64,000 nt of DNA from Siphonodentalium dalli (GCA_032622095.1 CP136067.1:195202052-195266051), one strand, 5' to 3'; numbered from the stretch's first letter, positions 47,105 through 58,420 are shown. A program made the numbers and translations. Notes: a model not told the origin generated them from the sequence alone.

Positions 47105-47180
47105 GTCTGTAGCATGGTGGTGTATGTTCAAGTTTGGTCTACAGCTTTCAAATGATGTCCAACCTGCGACTGGATTTCAG
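47105..47180 (+). CDS. Possible exon of an unrecognised gene
   Basis: A pyrimidine-rich stretch ending CTCTTTACAG precedes, and GTAAAT follows, a 76-bp segment. The only open frame reads SVAWWCMFKFGLQLSNDVQP ATGFQ and ends in phase 0. Another candidate exon at 49170 starts in the same phase. I do not recognise the protein. A hydrophobic, Trp-rich start suggests a membrane segment at most. Supporting evidence is limited to splice-like borders and phase match. Confidence 0.35.
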
Positions 47181-47230
47181 GTAAATACAATAGCACACTT
47201 TGGAATCATTTTCAGATTTTCACAGATAAC

Positions 47231-47655
47231 CAAGCCTGCAAATAGTGTCTTTCATTTGTAGAATGAGATTCCCAGAGGATGAATTTAGCTGTGTGGGCTA
47301 GCAATACCAAATTCACCCTCTGGGGACCTCATTGCTTAGGCCTCATCTTCTGTGAAGTATATATAGTCTGTAATTAAAATTGTTTTTAGTTACTTTTTCC
47401 ATTCTGGGAAGTTTCTATATCCCCTAATTTGCAGAAGATAAAATGCATAATCGAGGTGACTAATGGGTGAACATCACCAACTTCAACTGGGGAACTTCAA
47501 ACTGATCCTAGGTCTTCCTAGCAGTTGATGCCTAAGCAGAATGAGGTTCCCAGAGGGTGAATTTGGTGATGCTAGCCTGCCATGTAGGATAGGATCACAA
47601 AATTCACCCTCTGGGGACCTCATTCTGCAAATGACAGATACACTATTTCAGGCTT
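47231..47655. mobile_element. MULE-like miniature element
   Basis: CAAGCCTGCAAATAGTGTCT at the left, CACTATTTCAGGCTT at the right. Flanks ACAGATAAC and TCAGACAAC agree at 7 of 9 positions, in register with the exact 9-bp duplication of the 45883 copy. Confidence 0.78.
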
Positions 47656-48310
47656 TCAGACAACTGGCACCAAATTGCATTCACCAGATTATATTTGGTG
47701 TTTTCAATGGGCCATTCCACGCAAAGTGGTCCACAAAACAAAAAAATTTAAATTGGACTCAGGGTCACAATTTATACTTTTTCTCCACAATGTTGATCCA
47801 ATTTATCAGGAAAAAATATTTGTATGTGGAATGTACATCAGTAGTCAAATTTATGGCTACTATAGCCAAACAATTGATCCAATACATGTTGAAATGCTGA
47901 TGCTGTCTAGGAATAAATGTTAAGATTAACAAGCTGATTCACATGCCATTTTACAAACTATGACAACCTTATTCTGTAGGCATGCCTGTTACTTGGATAT
48001 GTGATGCATATCAGGCTGGTATTAAAAATATCTATGTTTGCCCGTTCCCACCCTATGTTTTTTAATTGGGTAGGTAGGAAGATAAAAAAAAAAATATTCT
48101 AAATTTGGATAATTTCTATAAGTAAATTAAGTAAGTGTTCCAAAACAACATTTTATTTCTCAATAATTAATAGAACAAGAACATTATTTCAATTCAAGAT
48201 ATACTAAGGAGTATTAGAAAAATCAGCAAACTTTCACACTCAAATACTTGAATATATTATTAAATACTATATCAAGCCTTGACATTAAAAGAAACTACAA
48301 AGGTCTTGGG

Positions 48311-48616
48311 CTGGCTATCAAATGCCAGGCAAGATGTGACTAGAAATAACAGTATTTGGCTCAAATGCTTTAACATGATCTGATACAAACCTTAAAACTG
48401 AAGCATATTGCTGGCTATCAAATTCCAGGCAAGATGTGACTAGAAATAACAAAGTATTTGGCTCAAATGCTTTAACATGATCTGATACAAACCTTAAAAC
48501 TGAAGCATATTGCTGGCTATCAAATTCCAGGCAAGATGTGACTAGAAATAACAAAGTATTTCGCTCAAATACTTTAACTACATGATCTGATACAAACATT
48601 AAAACTGATAAACATA
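48311..48616. repeat. Three tandem units of ~102 bp
   Basis: Units start CTGGCTATCAAATTCCAGGC at 48311 (with one variant base), 48411 and 48513. A 122-codon minus-strand frame crosses them because the central unit is a multiple of three; the outer units break the 102-bp period. Not taken as a gene. Confidence 0.85.
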
Positions 48617-48740
48617 CCCTGTCTGCTGGCCAGAAGTAAAAGATGAACTGATTTAATACTTGTGTTGACAGTAAGTATTTGAACATACATTCAATGAATA
48701 GAAATGATATATTTAAGAGTGTTAGATCCCCATTTATATA

Positions 48741-49141
48741 TTAACCCTTTACCTAACAGAACGGCCCTGTGCCAATGCATTCTCTTATATATGCCAGGCG
48801 ACCTATGGTCGCCTCGCATATATAAGAGAATGCATTGGCTTAACACATTAAAAATTATAAAATTGTTAAAGAATGTAAGAAAAAATGGTAAAAAGTGTTA
48901 AAAAAAGATTTTTTTTTAGGCCAATGCATTCTCTTATATATGCGAGGCGACCTATGGTCGACTCGCATATATAAGAGAATGCATTGGCACAGGGCATAAC
49001 TCTAACCATCACAATGTGGTCAATGAGCCGGTTCCAATGATATCCATATTTGTATGATTTTATTGAGACAGACCCAAGATAATTTAGGCTGTTGCAGCTT
49101 TATTTGGGCGTTTTTGGCCGGTTTGTTGGGTAAAGGGTTAA
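48741..49141. mobile_element. TTAA double-hairpin element, third copy
   Basis: TTAACCCTTTACCTAACAGA to GTTGGGTAAAGGGTTAA, same orientation as 46448-46883. Its right end lies 28 bp before the candidate acceptor at 49168-49169. Confidence 0.9.
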
Positions 49142-49169
49142 ACTGTCTATTTTCTGGGATTTCTTTTAG

Positions 49170-49266
49170 GAATGTCTTTATGTAGATTTGTCACACATGA
49201 CTCACACACAGGCAGAATCCACAGAATATTTCTTCAGCATATTCTCATCCGTTGTTGTATTGGCAG
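49170..49266 (+). pseudogene. Possible exon interrupted by a hAT element
   Basis: After TTCTTTTAG the phase-0 frame reads ECLYVDLSHMTHTQAESTEY then FFSIFSSVVVLAA. At 49267 a 5.2-kb hAT element begins. If the element and one 8-bp duplication are removed, the frame continues at 54478 with two more codons (Thr, Gln) and a TAA at 54486-54488. With the element present, the frame instead runs 36 codons into the transposon end. Together with 47105-47180 this would be the 3' part of an unrecognised gene. It could equally be a chance open frame. Confidence 0.35.
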
Positions 49267-49402
49267 CAGGCTTGGCAAAGTACCGCCGGTACCAAGGTAG
49301 TCGGTACCGTACCGGTACTGCGTTGGAACCGCGGTACCGGTTGTATTGTTTATTCCACTACATATCACAAATTTAAAAGAGTATATTCTAATCTGGTAAT
49401 GT

Positions 49403-49578
49403 ATGGCACTTTGTGCCAGTTTTTGGTGATTGTTGTGGATGACAAATACAATCATGTCAGACTATCCTAATGCACGTATGCCACAGCAGCCACACATAAA
49501 TGTGTGACATACATGCATTAGTATAGTCTGAAATAGTTGGATTTATCACCCACAACAATCACCTAAAATGTGCCATAA
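49403..49578. mobile_element. Palindromic miniature element
   Basis: GGTGATTGTTGTGGATGACA is inverted around 49543-49563. CAGACTATCCTAATGCACGT is inverted around 49516-49533. The loop is near CACACATAAATGTGTGA. About 65-80-bp arms. Confidence 0.8.
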
Positions 49579-49659
49579 TTTAGGCAGCCTGATAGGTGTT
49601 AGAACTTTTATGTTTAGGGCTTCAGGCGCTCAAATACATACATCGGAAAGATGGGTATG

Positions 49660-52276
49660 TACAGCTATGCTCTCAGTAAGCGACCTGTTTAACGAGGTTA
49701 TGGGCCGGTACCTACCGCGGTGTTACCACCAACATACCGCGGTTATCATTCTGTACCGCGACGGAGGGCGGTTGACCCGCGGTACTGGTACGGTATTTTT
49801 ACCGTTGATTACCGCATGTCACCGCGTTATTGGTGTTCGTTACCGCCGTACACCGCGGTATTTTTTTCGTAACCGCGTTCAAATTACCGCTAACGGCCCT
49901 CCACCGCGGAGAGAACGCGACTGAAACAAGGTAGGTAAATGTTTATGAACTTTTGTTTTGAATGAATACAGTAATTAAGCTGCACGTAATTATATATGCG
50001 TAATGAATATAAATTAATAATAATGCAATCGGATTACATATGAACACATGTCAGGTTTACATGTAACAAATTACAAATGTACACGTACATCACGTTTAAT
50101 CACGTCGGCGGTTTTTGAACTCAACTATAGTTGCTTACGGCGACTGGATTACGCAACACACCGTGGAGTAATAGTTTTGTTGTTAGCATGCAACTATCTT
50201 ACATATCGTCAAATGATTTACGCACCCGATTCCTATATCGGTTTCCACTCATGCGGAATTTTTTTTTTTTTTTGTGTTTCCGAAATCTAAATTTCTCATA
50301 AAATGGGAAAAGTAAATCCTCCATTTCTCTGAATTTGGTCGAAACCAGCGGGGACGGTGCATTAGTAACACTTGAGTCCGATTTTACTCTTAGAGGCCAG
50401 GGCGGCGATCATTGCAGAAATATTCATATTCGTTCAAATCTATAGTTTTGTTCATAACCCAAACACAATCGGCGCGTAAATAGTATATTATCGCCAAGAC
50501 GTATGATTGTACGCATGCGTGAAACAGTAAATCAATTTACAAACATTTGCGGCTGAAGATTTCTTGTCGGTGGGAATAAAATGTATAACTTAGAAAGCGT
50601 GGCACATGTCATGTCATGTCAAAGTAAAGTTGTTATCATCACCAATGTGCGCGACAAAAGACACACGCAAAACACCAAACATTGAAAGACACAACGTTGT
50701 CAAATAAGTCTGCTTTTGTTACGTGAACATTCATTCAGCTATCGAGTGCGTGTCGGGCGGCATCGTTTGATGTGAAATTGCAACTTTTGGCGAGGGCGTG
50801 CACTTGTAGTTCTCGGTGGGTCGCAGTATAAATTATAGCACATACCGGTATTCCTATCTAATCGTTATTGGGAAAAAACATGCATGGTGTTGGAAATTGA
50901 ACTCTAAATACGTTTGTTTGGTTATATACAGTATTACAGAGGTTAACATTGTAACATAATTATTTCAAGTGATCGAATCCGGTGTGTTTTAGTCCTTGTT
51001 AGTTTATTCCCGATACGGTAGCAATAAAGAGCGTTTGTCTCACTTTTGTGCGACAAATATTTATAAATAGCTATTACGTGCACAACAATTTAAAGATCGA
51101 ATGAGACTTGTCTGTTTTTTAAAGCCACGTGGTGCTTCGCACATAATATTATTCGCAATACCAAAATAGGTCGATAAATAGCTGAACTACCTTCTGCGAG
51201 CATTATGTAAGCCAAACGGACGCATTTGAAGTAATGGACATACAAGTGTCCAAAACACAAAACAGCCATTATCGCGTCATGTGTGTAGTTTTACTATATA
51301 ATAGCACCATCAACAAAACACATATTTATTTCACCCATTGAGCCCAGTTATAAAAAGACATGACGACATCTTAATTTAAGTTCCCCGTGACCTATATTAA
51401 CAAAGTCTGTCAGCTGCATGCAGTATGACATAATCAGTGACACGTGCTTTTGCGCAGAATGTGTTTTTTTCCTGGATATACAGGAGTTCCATTTTGTGTC
51501 TTTTATACTAAGACAATAATTCCCGTCATACGAACAAATGGTGTTTGTGATTTGCAGTTAATGAATGTCAATAAAGTTAATAACGATATTCATTCTGAGG
51601 ACTATTTAAATAGTGGTCGTTATCATTCAATTTAGGGATCACGTACATCTGAACATTGATATAAACTGTAGATATCGGATTTATCGAGCTATCTAAAATG
51701 GCCGAAATCATTTGTTCCCTTCCCGATAACCAACACTGATTACAAATAGTGTCATTTATGGGAATTGTAGGCGATAAAACGAGACTAGAAATGTTGTTGT
51801 AATTTTTTAATATTCACATTAATTGAAAAATGACTTTCTCAAAGTAACTTATACTTACCTTTACTTAATCTGGAAGCCCGTTATAGTGGGCATATTTCCC
51901 GATATTCGGCTTTCATCTGTTTCAATATTTTAATAATACACTTTACGGTACACAACCATGGACGGAGATCGTGAGAACGGCCGTCCTATTTTAGAAGATT
52001 AACGGTCAGCCATCGAATCCCATCATTAACCGCGTTCTAAAAACGGTACCGCTTGGTGGTAATGTCACCGCGTTTGTGCGGTGCATTACCGCATACCACC
52101 GCGGTACCAACATCCGTTACCGTTTGAAGTGCGGTGGTACCGCGAACGTCGCGGTGGTACCGCGGTACCCGCGTGGTAGTTCAACCGCGAATCGGCGGTA
52201 TGTCGCGGTATTGCACCGCGGTATGAACGCATGTACACCTCGTTAAAACAGGTCGCTTACTGTGAGCATAGCTGTA
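49660..52276. mobile_element. Element with ACCGC-rich subterminal clusters
   Basis: The ends TACAGCTATGCTCTCAGTAA and TTACTGTGAGCATAGCTGTA are inverted copies. The inversion continues as GCGACCTGTTTAACGAGG and CCTCGTTAAAACAGGTCGC. Each end is followed inward by about 210 bp packed with ACCGC/GCGGT words (about 49707-49915 and 52027-52240). The ends may sit on a TA target; the superfamily is uncertain. The 2.1-kb middle has no recognised coding region. Confidence 0.75.
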
Positions 52277-52685
52277 TATATGGTGAATGACAATTTAAAC
52301 TGAAATAAATTTTATGTACCTGCAAGGCTGCAATCCTCTTATGTAAGTTATAATGTAACACACATTGAGTCAATGACACATATATACATTGTTGAATAAA
52401 ATGATAACAGCTTCAACACACTCGTTGCCTGAACTAAATGCGCCGATTTTGCATGTGGCGTGAATCCGACTGTCCGAGTCGTAAGTTCGTCACTAGTAAC
52501 GACTAGTTGTTGGGTAACTTGGGTAATCCTTTCGGTTTCTGTGACGTGTAAAATCCTCTCATGAATGCCAGACTGTCTAGAAGTTTGTCACCCATTCTAG
52601 CTCGGACTTTAGAAGCTGCACACCTGACTAGACTGATGCAATAATTTGTTGACGGGTCACAGGTCACGTGACAGTGTCACAGGTG

Positions 52686-52838
52686 CCGACATCAAAGTAA
52701 TCAACCTCAAAGGAAACACAGTGTTCCAGACTTCCGTGCGTGGGCGGCGGGATTGCATTGATCCGCCGGGCGGATCAGTGCAATCCCGCACACGCATGGC
52801 TGTCCGGAAAACTCTGTGTTCCCTTTGATGTCGGCATC
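52686..52838. repeat. Imperfect foldback
   Basis: GCCGACATCAAAG is inverted as CTTTGATGTCGGC. The inner GCGGGATTGCATTGATCCGC is inverted as GCGGATCAGTGCAATCCCGC. Confidence 0.8.
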
Positions 52839-52850
52839 CTTCCGCCGCGT

Positions 52851-54088
52851 TAGGGGTGTAACGATACATCGATGTATCGATGCGACAGCAATACAGCACT
52901 GACGATACGGTCATCGATACGGGCGTTCAAACGATACGTACGTATCTCGATACACAAATTGCATATTGTTATTACCAATTCAGGTATTAAGTAAGCAGCG
53001 GTCGCCACGAACGAGAACGATCAATGTTGAATCAGTATCTAACAAAAAATTAAGGTAATCCCCCACAATAAGTAATAAAAATGATAAGCATTCCCTATTT
53101 ATCACAGAGTAACCGTGAGGCCAGCAGACCGCTTTGTAACAATTTGCATGTGTGGACAATACAATGCCATCTTCTTGAAACACATTGTATAAATAGATCA
53201 ATCAATCGCTAGTGGTCCACTGATCAAAGCACAGACCTGACCTGAGTGACCTCAATTTTAATGACCTATTTCAATAGTACACGTCATGCAGCAAGTGACC
53301 TACTTTGTCAATGACATGTCGTTTACAACCGGCAGCAAACCTTTGATGTCTGTCTAACTGCTATTGCTGCAATTTTATTTCACTGTTAACCAGAGTGATG
53401 CAGCTGCTGTAGTATCAACCTATATCATATCAATCTACATGTATGTCTTTCCCCGTGTCACGTCAACACTAGACACTGCACTCTGTGCACTGGCCCATGT
53501 GGGTTGCTGAGCAATTGTTAAACTTCCCGGAATAAACTTGTCAACAGACAATGAATCCCCCCAATTCCCATTATAAAGTTGACAACTTGACATGAGTTAT
53601 TAATATAAAGCCCCTCCCATTTAACTGTCAATCTCGTGACATTGACAGAGATTTTCGAAGACGATGTTCCTCATTGGTCAACAGGTAGTGTTTGTACTTA
53701 ATTTTCAGACAATGCAGTGCAACAATGGGCTCAATGTCGGCATCTATATGCTTCCGGGCCGATGGGATATCACTGATAGTCGATACATAGACGAGGTTTT
53801 AATTAGTTTTTTTCTTCTTAGACAATACAATACAAGTTTCAACAACAAACATTTTAGACGAACATCTAGCACACATATTTTAGCGAGTTCATGTAGGCCT
53901 ACCTATAGCCATGCAAGAACATACCCACCCGTCGTTATCGCTATATATGAGTGTATATACAGTCCGTACAAAAACTCGGCAATATCACTATAATTTTAGG
54001 TAAGTAAAATCGCGATATGTATCGTATCGTCACCTCTGTATCGCGATAAACATCGATACACCCCATACCCCTTATCGTTACACCCCTA
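52851..54088. mobile_element. hAT element, TAGGGGTGTAACGATAC ends, duplication CGCCGCGT
   Basis: Left end TAGGGGTGTAACGATACATC, right end TATCGTTACACCCCTA. CGCCGCGT lies at 52843-52850 and 54089-54096. AGGGGTGTAACGATA is a terminal sequence type widely seen in animal hAT elements. Length 1238 bp; the frames at 52980 and 53664 do not resemble a transposase. Confidence 0.92.
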
Positions 54089-54179
54089 CGCCGCGTGCTT
54101 GATCGGTTGACACATACATGTAGTAGCATACCATAATGCAAGCGGAAGTTGCAGCACAATTAAAATCTTGTGAAGCGCC

Positions 54180-54308
54180 ATTATGGCTGCATGCGTTTAA
54201 GGATTGCTCAACATGGCATTTACTCAACAGCTGGGGTAATAATGTGAAGCGCTTAGGGCCCTCGCGGGGATACACGCTATATAAGCTCCATCATTATCAT
54301 TATTATTA
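54180..54308 (+). repeat. SINE-like 3' tail
   Basis: GTGAAGCGCTTAGGGCCCTC, then CGCTATATAAGCTCCATCA and an (ATT)n-type tail resemble the tails of invertebrate SINEs. No A/B box head was identified, so the left border is approximate. Confidence 0.45.
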
Positions 54309-54655
54309 AAAGAGCAAAGTTTCTTCAATTTTAATCGATCTATACTGATCTATTTACTGTTTTTGGCGAGTACCGAGAACCGTCGGTACTGAGTATCAGA
54401 ACCGGTACCGTTGAAACGGCCAAGTACCGCCGGTACCGGTATCGGTACTGGTACCTGTTGACAAGCCTGATTGGCAGCAACACAGTAACGGCATATGTAT
54501 TTTCGACCAACAGGTACTGAACAGGCGTAGTAGCTGAATTCTATAGGAAAGACGAAAAGGTTGACCACATAGCGTATAATATTAATAGGCCTAAATATGG
54601 GGATTTGTAAATGCTTTATTTGATGATAACCATGCATAATCCATAGGCGTATTCC

Positions 54656-55421
54656 AACAGAGCTGCAACTTGACAAAGACCTTCCCTTGCAGCAAATCGC
54701 CTACAATAGTGAATAATTTATTTTCTGATGTGTTTTTTTTGTGGAACAGTTGTAGTTACACTTCTTTGATTATGTCCGTACCATCTTCTAATTCTTGTGG
54801 CTTGTCTGTCCAGACACATATGTTCTCCTCTTTATTGTCGAAATGAAATTGGGTGTGGTATCTATAGCCTATGGGTTGTAGCCATGCCAGAAACCTTTGA
54901 AGCCCTTCTACCCGGAATCCAATCATTTCTGCCCCATCCTCGTACAGTGAAAAGTCAATAGATTCATATGGGGCCCTTGAGGCCTTTCCAGTAGGCTCAT
55001 TTTGTAGGTACGATTTCCTATATTTATCATAATCATTCGAGTTGAATTGGAACATGATGGAATATAGCTTTCAAGAATAACAGTGTCAGAGTACAGAATA
55101 TAATTTAAAATAGCAGGATGTTATTAAATATTTTAATAAACTGCTTTTGGCGCTTTGTAGCAGAGGGAGCTTCATCGTACTCCATTGACAACAACGTCAT
55201 GTGTCTGAAAACTGGAAGTTCGAGATACCGGAAGTTGGGCGGTTTGTCAAAAGTGCGGAATTAAAAACTACTCTCGTAATGGAATGAACATGAGCTGATT
55301 TTCCGGGAAAAAAACAAATTACCATTCAATACGCCGATGAAAATTTCCCAGTCGGGGCTTTTTTTTTCGGGTCGGTCGTGAGTGGGCAAACAATCAATCT
55401 TTTAATTTAAGCTTCAAGAAT
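54656..55421. repeat. Duplicated block, copy 1
   Basis: Two stretches (about 54656-55098 and 55138-55421) match 58739-59741 with few differences. Copy 2 has about 240 bp more in the middle. Copy 1 contains the shorter open frame 54756-55055. Confidence 0.85.
54756..55055 (-). CDS. Unrecognised protein, paralogue 1 (99 codons)
   Basis: Starts MFQFNSNDYDKYRKSYLQNE and contains DFSLYEDGAEMIGFRVEGLQ and YHTQFHFDNKEENICVWTDK. It ends IIKEV at a stop created by a small difference from its partner at 58683-59135, where the frame goes on for another 50 codons. Almost every residue before that point is shared with the partner. The composition (charged, aromatic, no signal peptide, no membrane segment) is protein-like, and several of the differences are synonymous. 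No family recognised. Likely an internal exon or a recent gene copy; the initiator Met need not be the real start. Confidence 0.5.
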   Translation of the reverse strand: MFQFNSNDYDKYRKSYLQNEPTGKASRAPYESIDFSLYEDGAEMIGFRVEGLQRFLAWLQPIGYRYHTQFHFDNKEENICVWTDKPQELEDGTDIIKEV

Positions 55422-55682
55422 TTTTTTTTTATGAAATTCACCTTTGGCTTGTAACACACGTGACAGAATTAACAGTATTTTTTACTTAGATCTGAAAATA
55501 CTGCACAACGTTTCACATTAAATTACATATTCAAAGGTAGAAACATTGACGGACAATTTTGGGAATTTTTTTTTGAACTTGAGCACCCCCTAATGCCCAG
55601 ATGCATGGTTTAATTTCTGTAACACATGACGTCACGTGTTACAAAAATGACACATGGCTCATAGTGATTGAAAACTTGGGTC
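55422..55682. promoter_or_regulatory. CACGTG motif and near-perfect 26-bp CRE-centred palindrome
   Basis: GTAACACACGTGACAG at 55451-55466. At 55618-55643 a 26-bp palindrome is centred on TGACGTCA, with TGTAACAC and GTGTTACA at its ends (one mismatched pair). TGACGTCA is the CREB/ATF site and CACGTG the canonical E-box. Function is inferred from sequence only. Confidence 0.35.
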
Positions 55683-55919
55683 CAAGACTTGAAATAGGGT
55701 GCCTGTCATTTGCAGAATGAGGTCCCCAGAGGTGAATTTAGTGATGCTACCCCGCATAGCGGGCTAGCATCACCAAATTCACCCTCTGGGAGTTGTAAGC
55801 AGAATGAGGTCCCCAGAGGGTGAATTTGCTGATGCTAGCCCGCTATGTGGGGTAGCATCACTAAATTCATCCTCTGGGGACCTCATTCTGCAAATGACAA
55901 ACACCCTATTTCAAGGCTT
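55683..55919. mobile_element. MULE-like miniature element
   Basis: CAAGACTTGAAATAGGGTGC to CACCCTATTTCAAGGCTT(G). Flanked by ACTTGGGTC and GCTTGGGTC (8 of 9). Contains two back-to-back copies of the GAGGTCCCCAGAGGGTGAAT hairpin. Confidence 0.8.
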
Positions 55920-55929
55920 GCTTGGGTCC

Positions 55930-56919
55930 AAGACTTCTGAAATCTGTTTCTAGATTAATTATGTTGCTAATATCCATAAACAGACTATATTCATTTGGAT
56001 ATGTTAATTAATTCCTGACATCTATGGCTAAGCAGTAGAACCTATTCTGAACTGAACGCATCACAGGAGATTCATAATATTGATCTCAACAGATCCCCCG
56101 ACTCCTGTGCCAAAACACATCTGTAACATGATCCTCTATATTGGTCTGACTATTAGAGGACTGTCGCATCTTTTCAATGATCGATCTTAGTATTAAATCC
56201 AAAATATAATGAAAATCAATATTAATTAGAAAATGGATTAAAATTGCACTGAGGAAGTGTATGTATTAGGTCTTAATTTTGTATTGACACCTGCTTGACT
56301 CATTGTATCTGGTGAAATAGCAAATTGACAAATAATCTTTTACATGTACTTCCAAAATTTACAAAACCCACTATTTCTGGCTCCTAGTCATGCTCAAATA
56401 CATAAAATCTACACTTGTACATGGCTCCAGAATATTTACTAAAGTGATAGGAATTATTGCATCTGAATACAAATAAAGTGCCTATTTTTCTGCAGCATCT
56501 AGTGTACATGTAGCAGTGAAGAGTGTTCTGTTAGTTTCTTCTCGATAAAGTAAGAACGAATGCTCATCTCAATTCTGTACAGAACAATTTTGGTGACAAT
56601 GAATTAAGTATGACAGTGTATATTATACCTTCACAATATCCAGAGGGATTGGTGTCATACATGTACATTGTAAGTCATTTGTGCATTCATATTCAAGCCG
56701 ATTCTGGAACGTGACAAGGGTGTACACCCACAACGTTCAATTTGAAGCTTTTAATACCCCTTAAGCTGGGCACATGTGTTTATTTCAGTCATATACATGT
56801 ACCATACATCAGATATATATACCAGTAATACGGTCTCATATTTTAGTGGTTTGAGAAAACTTAACCAAAGTATTCTCTGCAGCTATATGTAGCTTTGCTT
56901 AAACAGTTAAATGGATTGT
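55930..56919. other. Unassigned sequence
   Basis: No gene or bounded repeat recognised. Confidence 0.45.
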
Positions 56920-57252
56920 CAGTCCTTCCCAGGAGACTGGAGCACCCGTTCACACTTGCCATTTTCAATTCACGGGTGCTAAAATGTGCACTCGTCCCTC
57001 TTGTCAAAATGATTATGATGACTGTAATCGTTGATTCAATATTGAACTATTGAAGGTTTATTTTGATCCTTTTCTGTTTCAATTCAATTATGGGCATGTG
57101 ACAGTATGACTACATGTAGACTACATGTAGACATGACATTTTGTTTGATAAACACCCAACTTGTGATTATATTACAGGGTGCAATTACACCCGTCGTATG
57201 AGTTGCGGGAGCAAATAAATGCTCTTGTTGTGTTTTCCTCATGGGAAGGACT
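56920..57252. mobile_element. CAGTCCTTCCCA miniature element
   Basis: CAGTCCTTCCCAGGAGACTG to CATGGGAAGGACTC. GATTGT lies on both sides, part of a possible degraded duplication. Internal GCACTCGTCCCTC and GATTCAATATTGAAC match the other copies. Confidence 0.8.
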
Positions 57253-57272
57253 CGATTGTGAACAAATACTTT

Positions 57273-57325
57273 CTATCTTATGATGTTGTTCATCAATAAT
57301 GGGCTTTGTTTATGTCTTGTAATGT
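57273..57325. repeat. 53-bp direct repeat, left copy
   Basis: CTATCTTATGATGTTGTTCA through ATGGGCTTTGTTTATGTC recurs at 63672-63724 with two differences. The right copy overlaps the end of the Penelope-like element by four bases. Confidence 0.85.
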
Positions 57326-58049
57326 CATGTTCCCTTGAACCTCTCTTCTTATGAATTTATAAAAAAAATTGTTATGTTCTGCTGTAATATGCATAAAATC
57401 ATTTTTTGAAACAAAACTAGTGCATAAAATTGACAATCGGTTATGAACTGATTGAAAATAAGATACTTATTTCGCATGCGATGTAAAAACACACGTGACA
57501 GAGCGATGTAACACACGCTATCAGGGCGAGTAATACATTCAACTCTTATTAAACTACTAATTGAACATTGAAGTAGAGTTTTTTTTTCTTATTGGAAAGA
57601 AGTGCCAATTATGTATCGAACAAGTAACTTAACAGACTTTTTGCATAAAAAACAGAGGTCCTTTTTTTCTCATTTGTCTGCTGTAACACACGTGACAGTC
57701 ATATACAAGCATGGTACACTAATACATTTACTACACATCCTTAAGGACCGATCGCATAGTTATGATGGGGTCATTATCTCAACTATGCAGTGAATCATTT
57801 TATATATATTGAATGCACACCAAATGCTGCTAGAAAATATCACAAAAATTTCATGTAAAATGTAACACACGTGACACTGAATGGCTCCAAATATCATTTC
57901 TTGGAATGACAATTTTAATCGCAACATGACGAAAGAAAATCATTTCCAAATAAGGAGCACATGCCAGATTTGAAACTGTTTTGAAAACTATTGTTTGAAT
58001 CTTGAATGGTTTAATCTCTTCTAACTTACGTTTAAAATTATATAGTAAC
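57326..58049. other. Unassigned sequence with repeated TGTAACACACGTGACA
   Basis: The 16-bp word or close variants occur at about 57486, 57682 and 57861, adding to those at 55451 and 55618. No coding region. Confidence 0.4.
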
Positions 58050-58420
58050 TACAGTAATGCCCTAAATAATCGGCCCCTTAACCACAGCAGAATTTTGGGT
58101 AACTTTTCAGGATTTAGTCGGAAATATGGCTTGTTGCCATTCATCGGAAAGCTCTCACTGCATAATGTGACATTTGTCGTCGCTAACTGCTTTTGCCGCT
58201 TTGTATCAGAGGGAGCTTCGTCGGACTCCATTGACAACAACGTCGTGTGTCTGAAAAGGGAAGTTCGAGATACCGGAAGTTGGGCGGTTTGTCAAAAGTG
58301 CGAAATTAAAAACTAGAGCTTTGCGATGAATGGCAACAAGCCATATTTCCGACTAAATCCTGAAAAGTTACCCACAATTCTGCTGTGGTTAAGGGGTCGA
58401 TTACTTAGGGCATTACTGTA
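58050..58420. mobile_element. MITE with ~107-bp inverted arms carrying a captured fragment
   Basis: Ends TACAGTAATGCCCTAAATAA and TTACTTAGGGCATTACTGTA on TA dinucleotides. The arms continue as TTAACCACAGCAGAATT and ATATGGCTTGTTGCCATTCA. The centre 58158-58315 is 158 bp identical, base for base by eye, to 59432-59589. Related small elements at 22684 and 31775 lack this insert. Confidence 0.88.

Larger units (their letters stand above)
49267..54469. mobile_element. Large hAT-like element with nested insertions, duplication ATTGGCAG
   Basis: Ends CAGGCTTGGCAAAGTACCGC and GGTACCTGTTGACAAGCCTG. ATTGGCAG occurs at 49259-49266 and 54470-54477. Subterminal sequence is a palindrome-rich GGTACCG series at both ends. 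It holds at least a foldback (49403-49578), a 2.6-kb element (49660-52276), a foldback (52686-52838) and another hAT (52851-54088). No transposase recognised. Confidence 0.88.

Noticed and set aside
48318-48686. A 122-codon minus-strand frame with 34-residue internal repeats
   Set aside because: Produced by the ~102-bp tandem repeat; unit lengths of 100 and 102 bp do not preserve one frame throughout.
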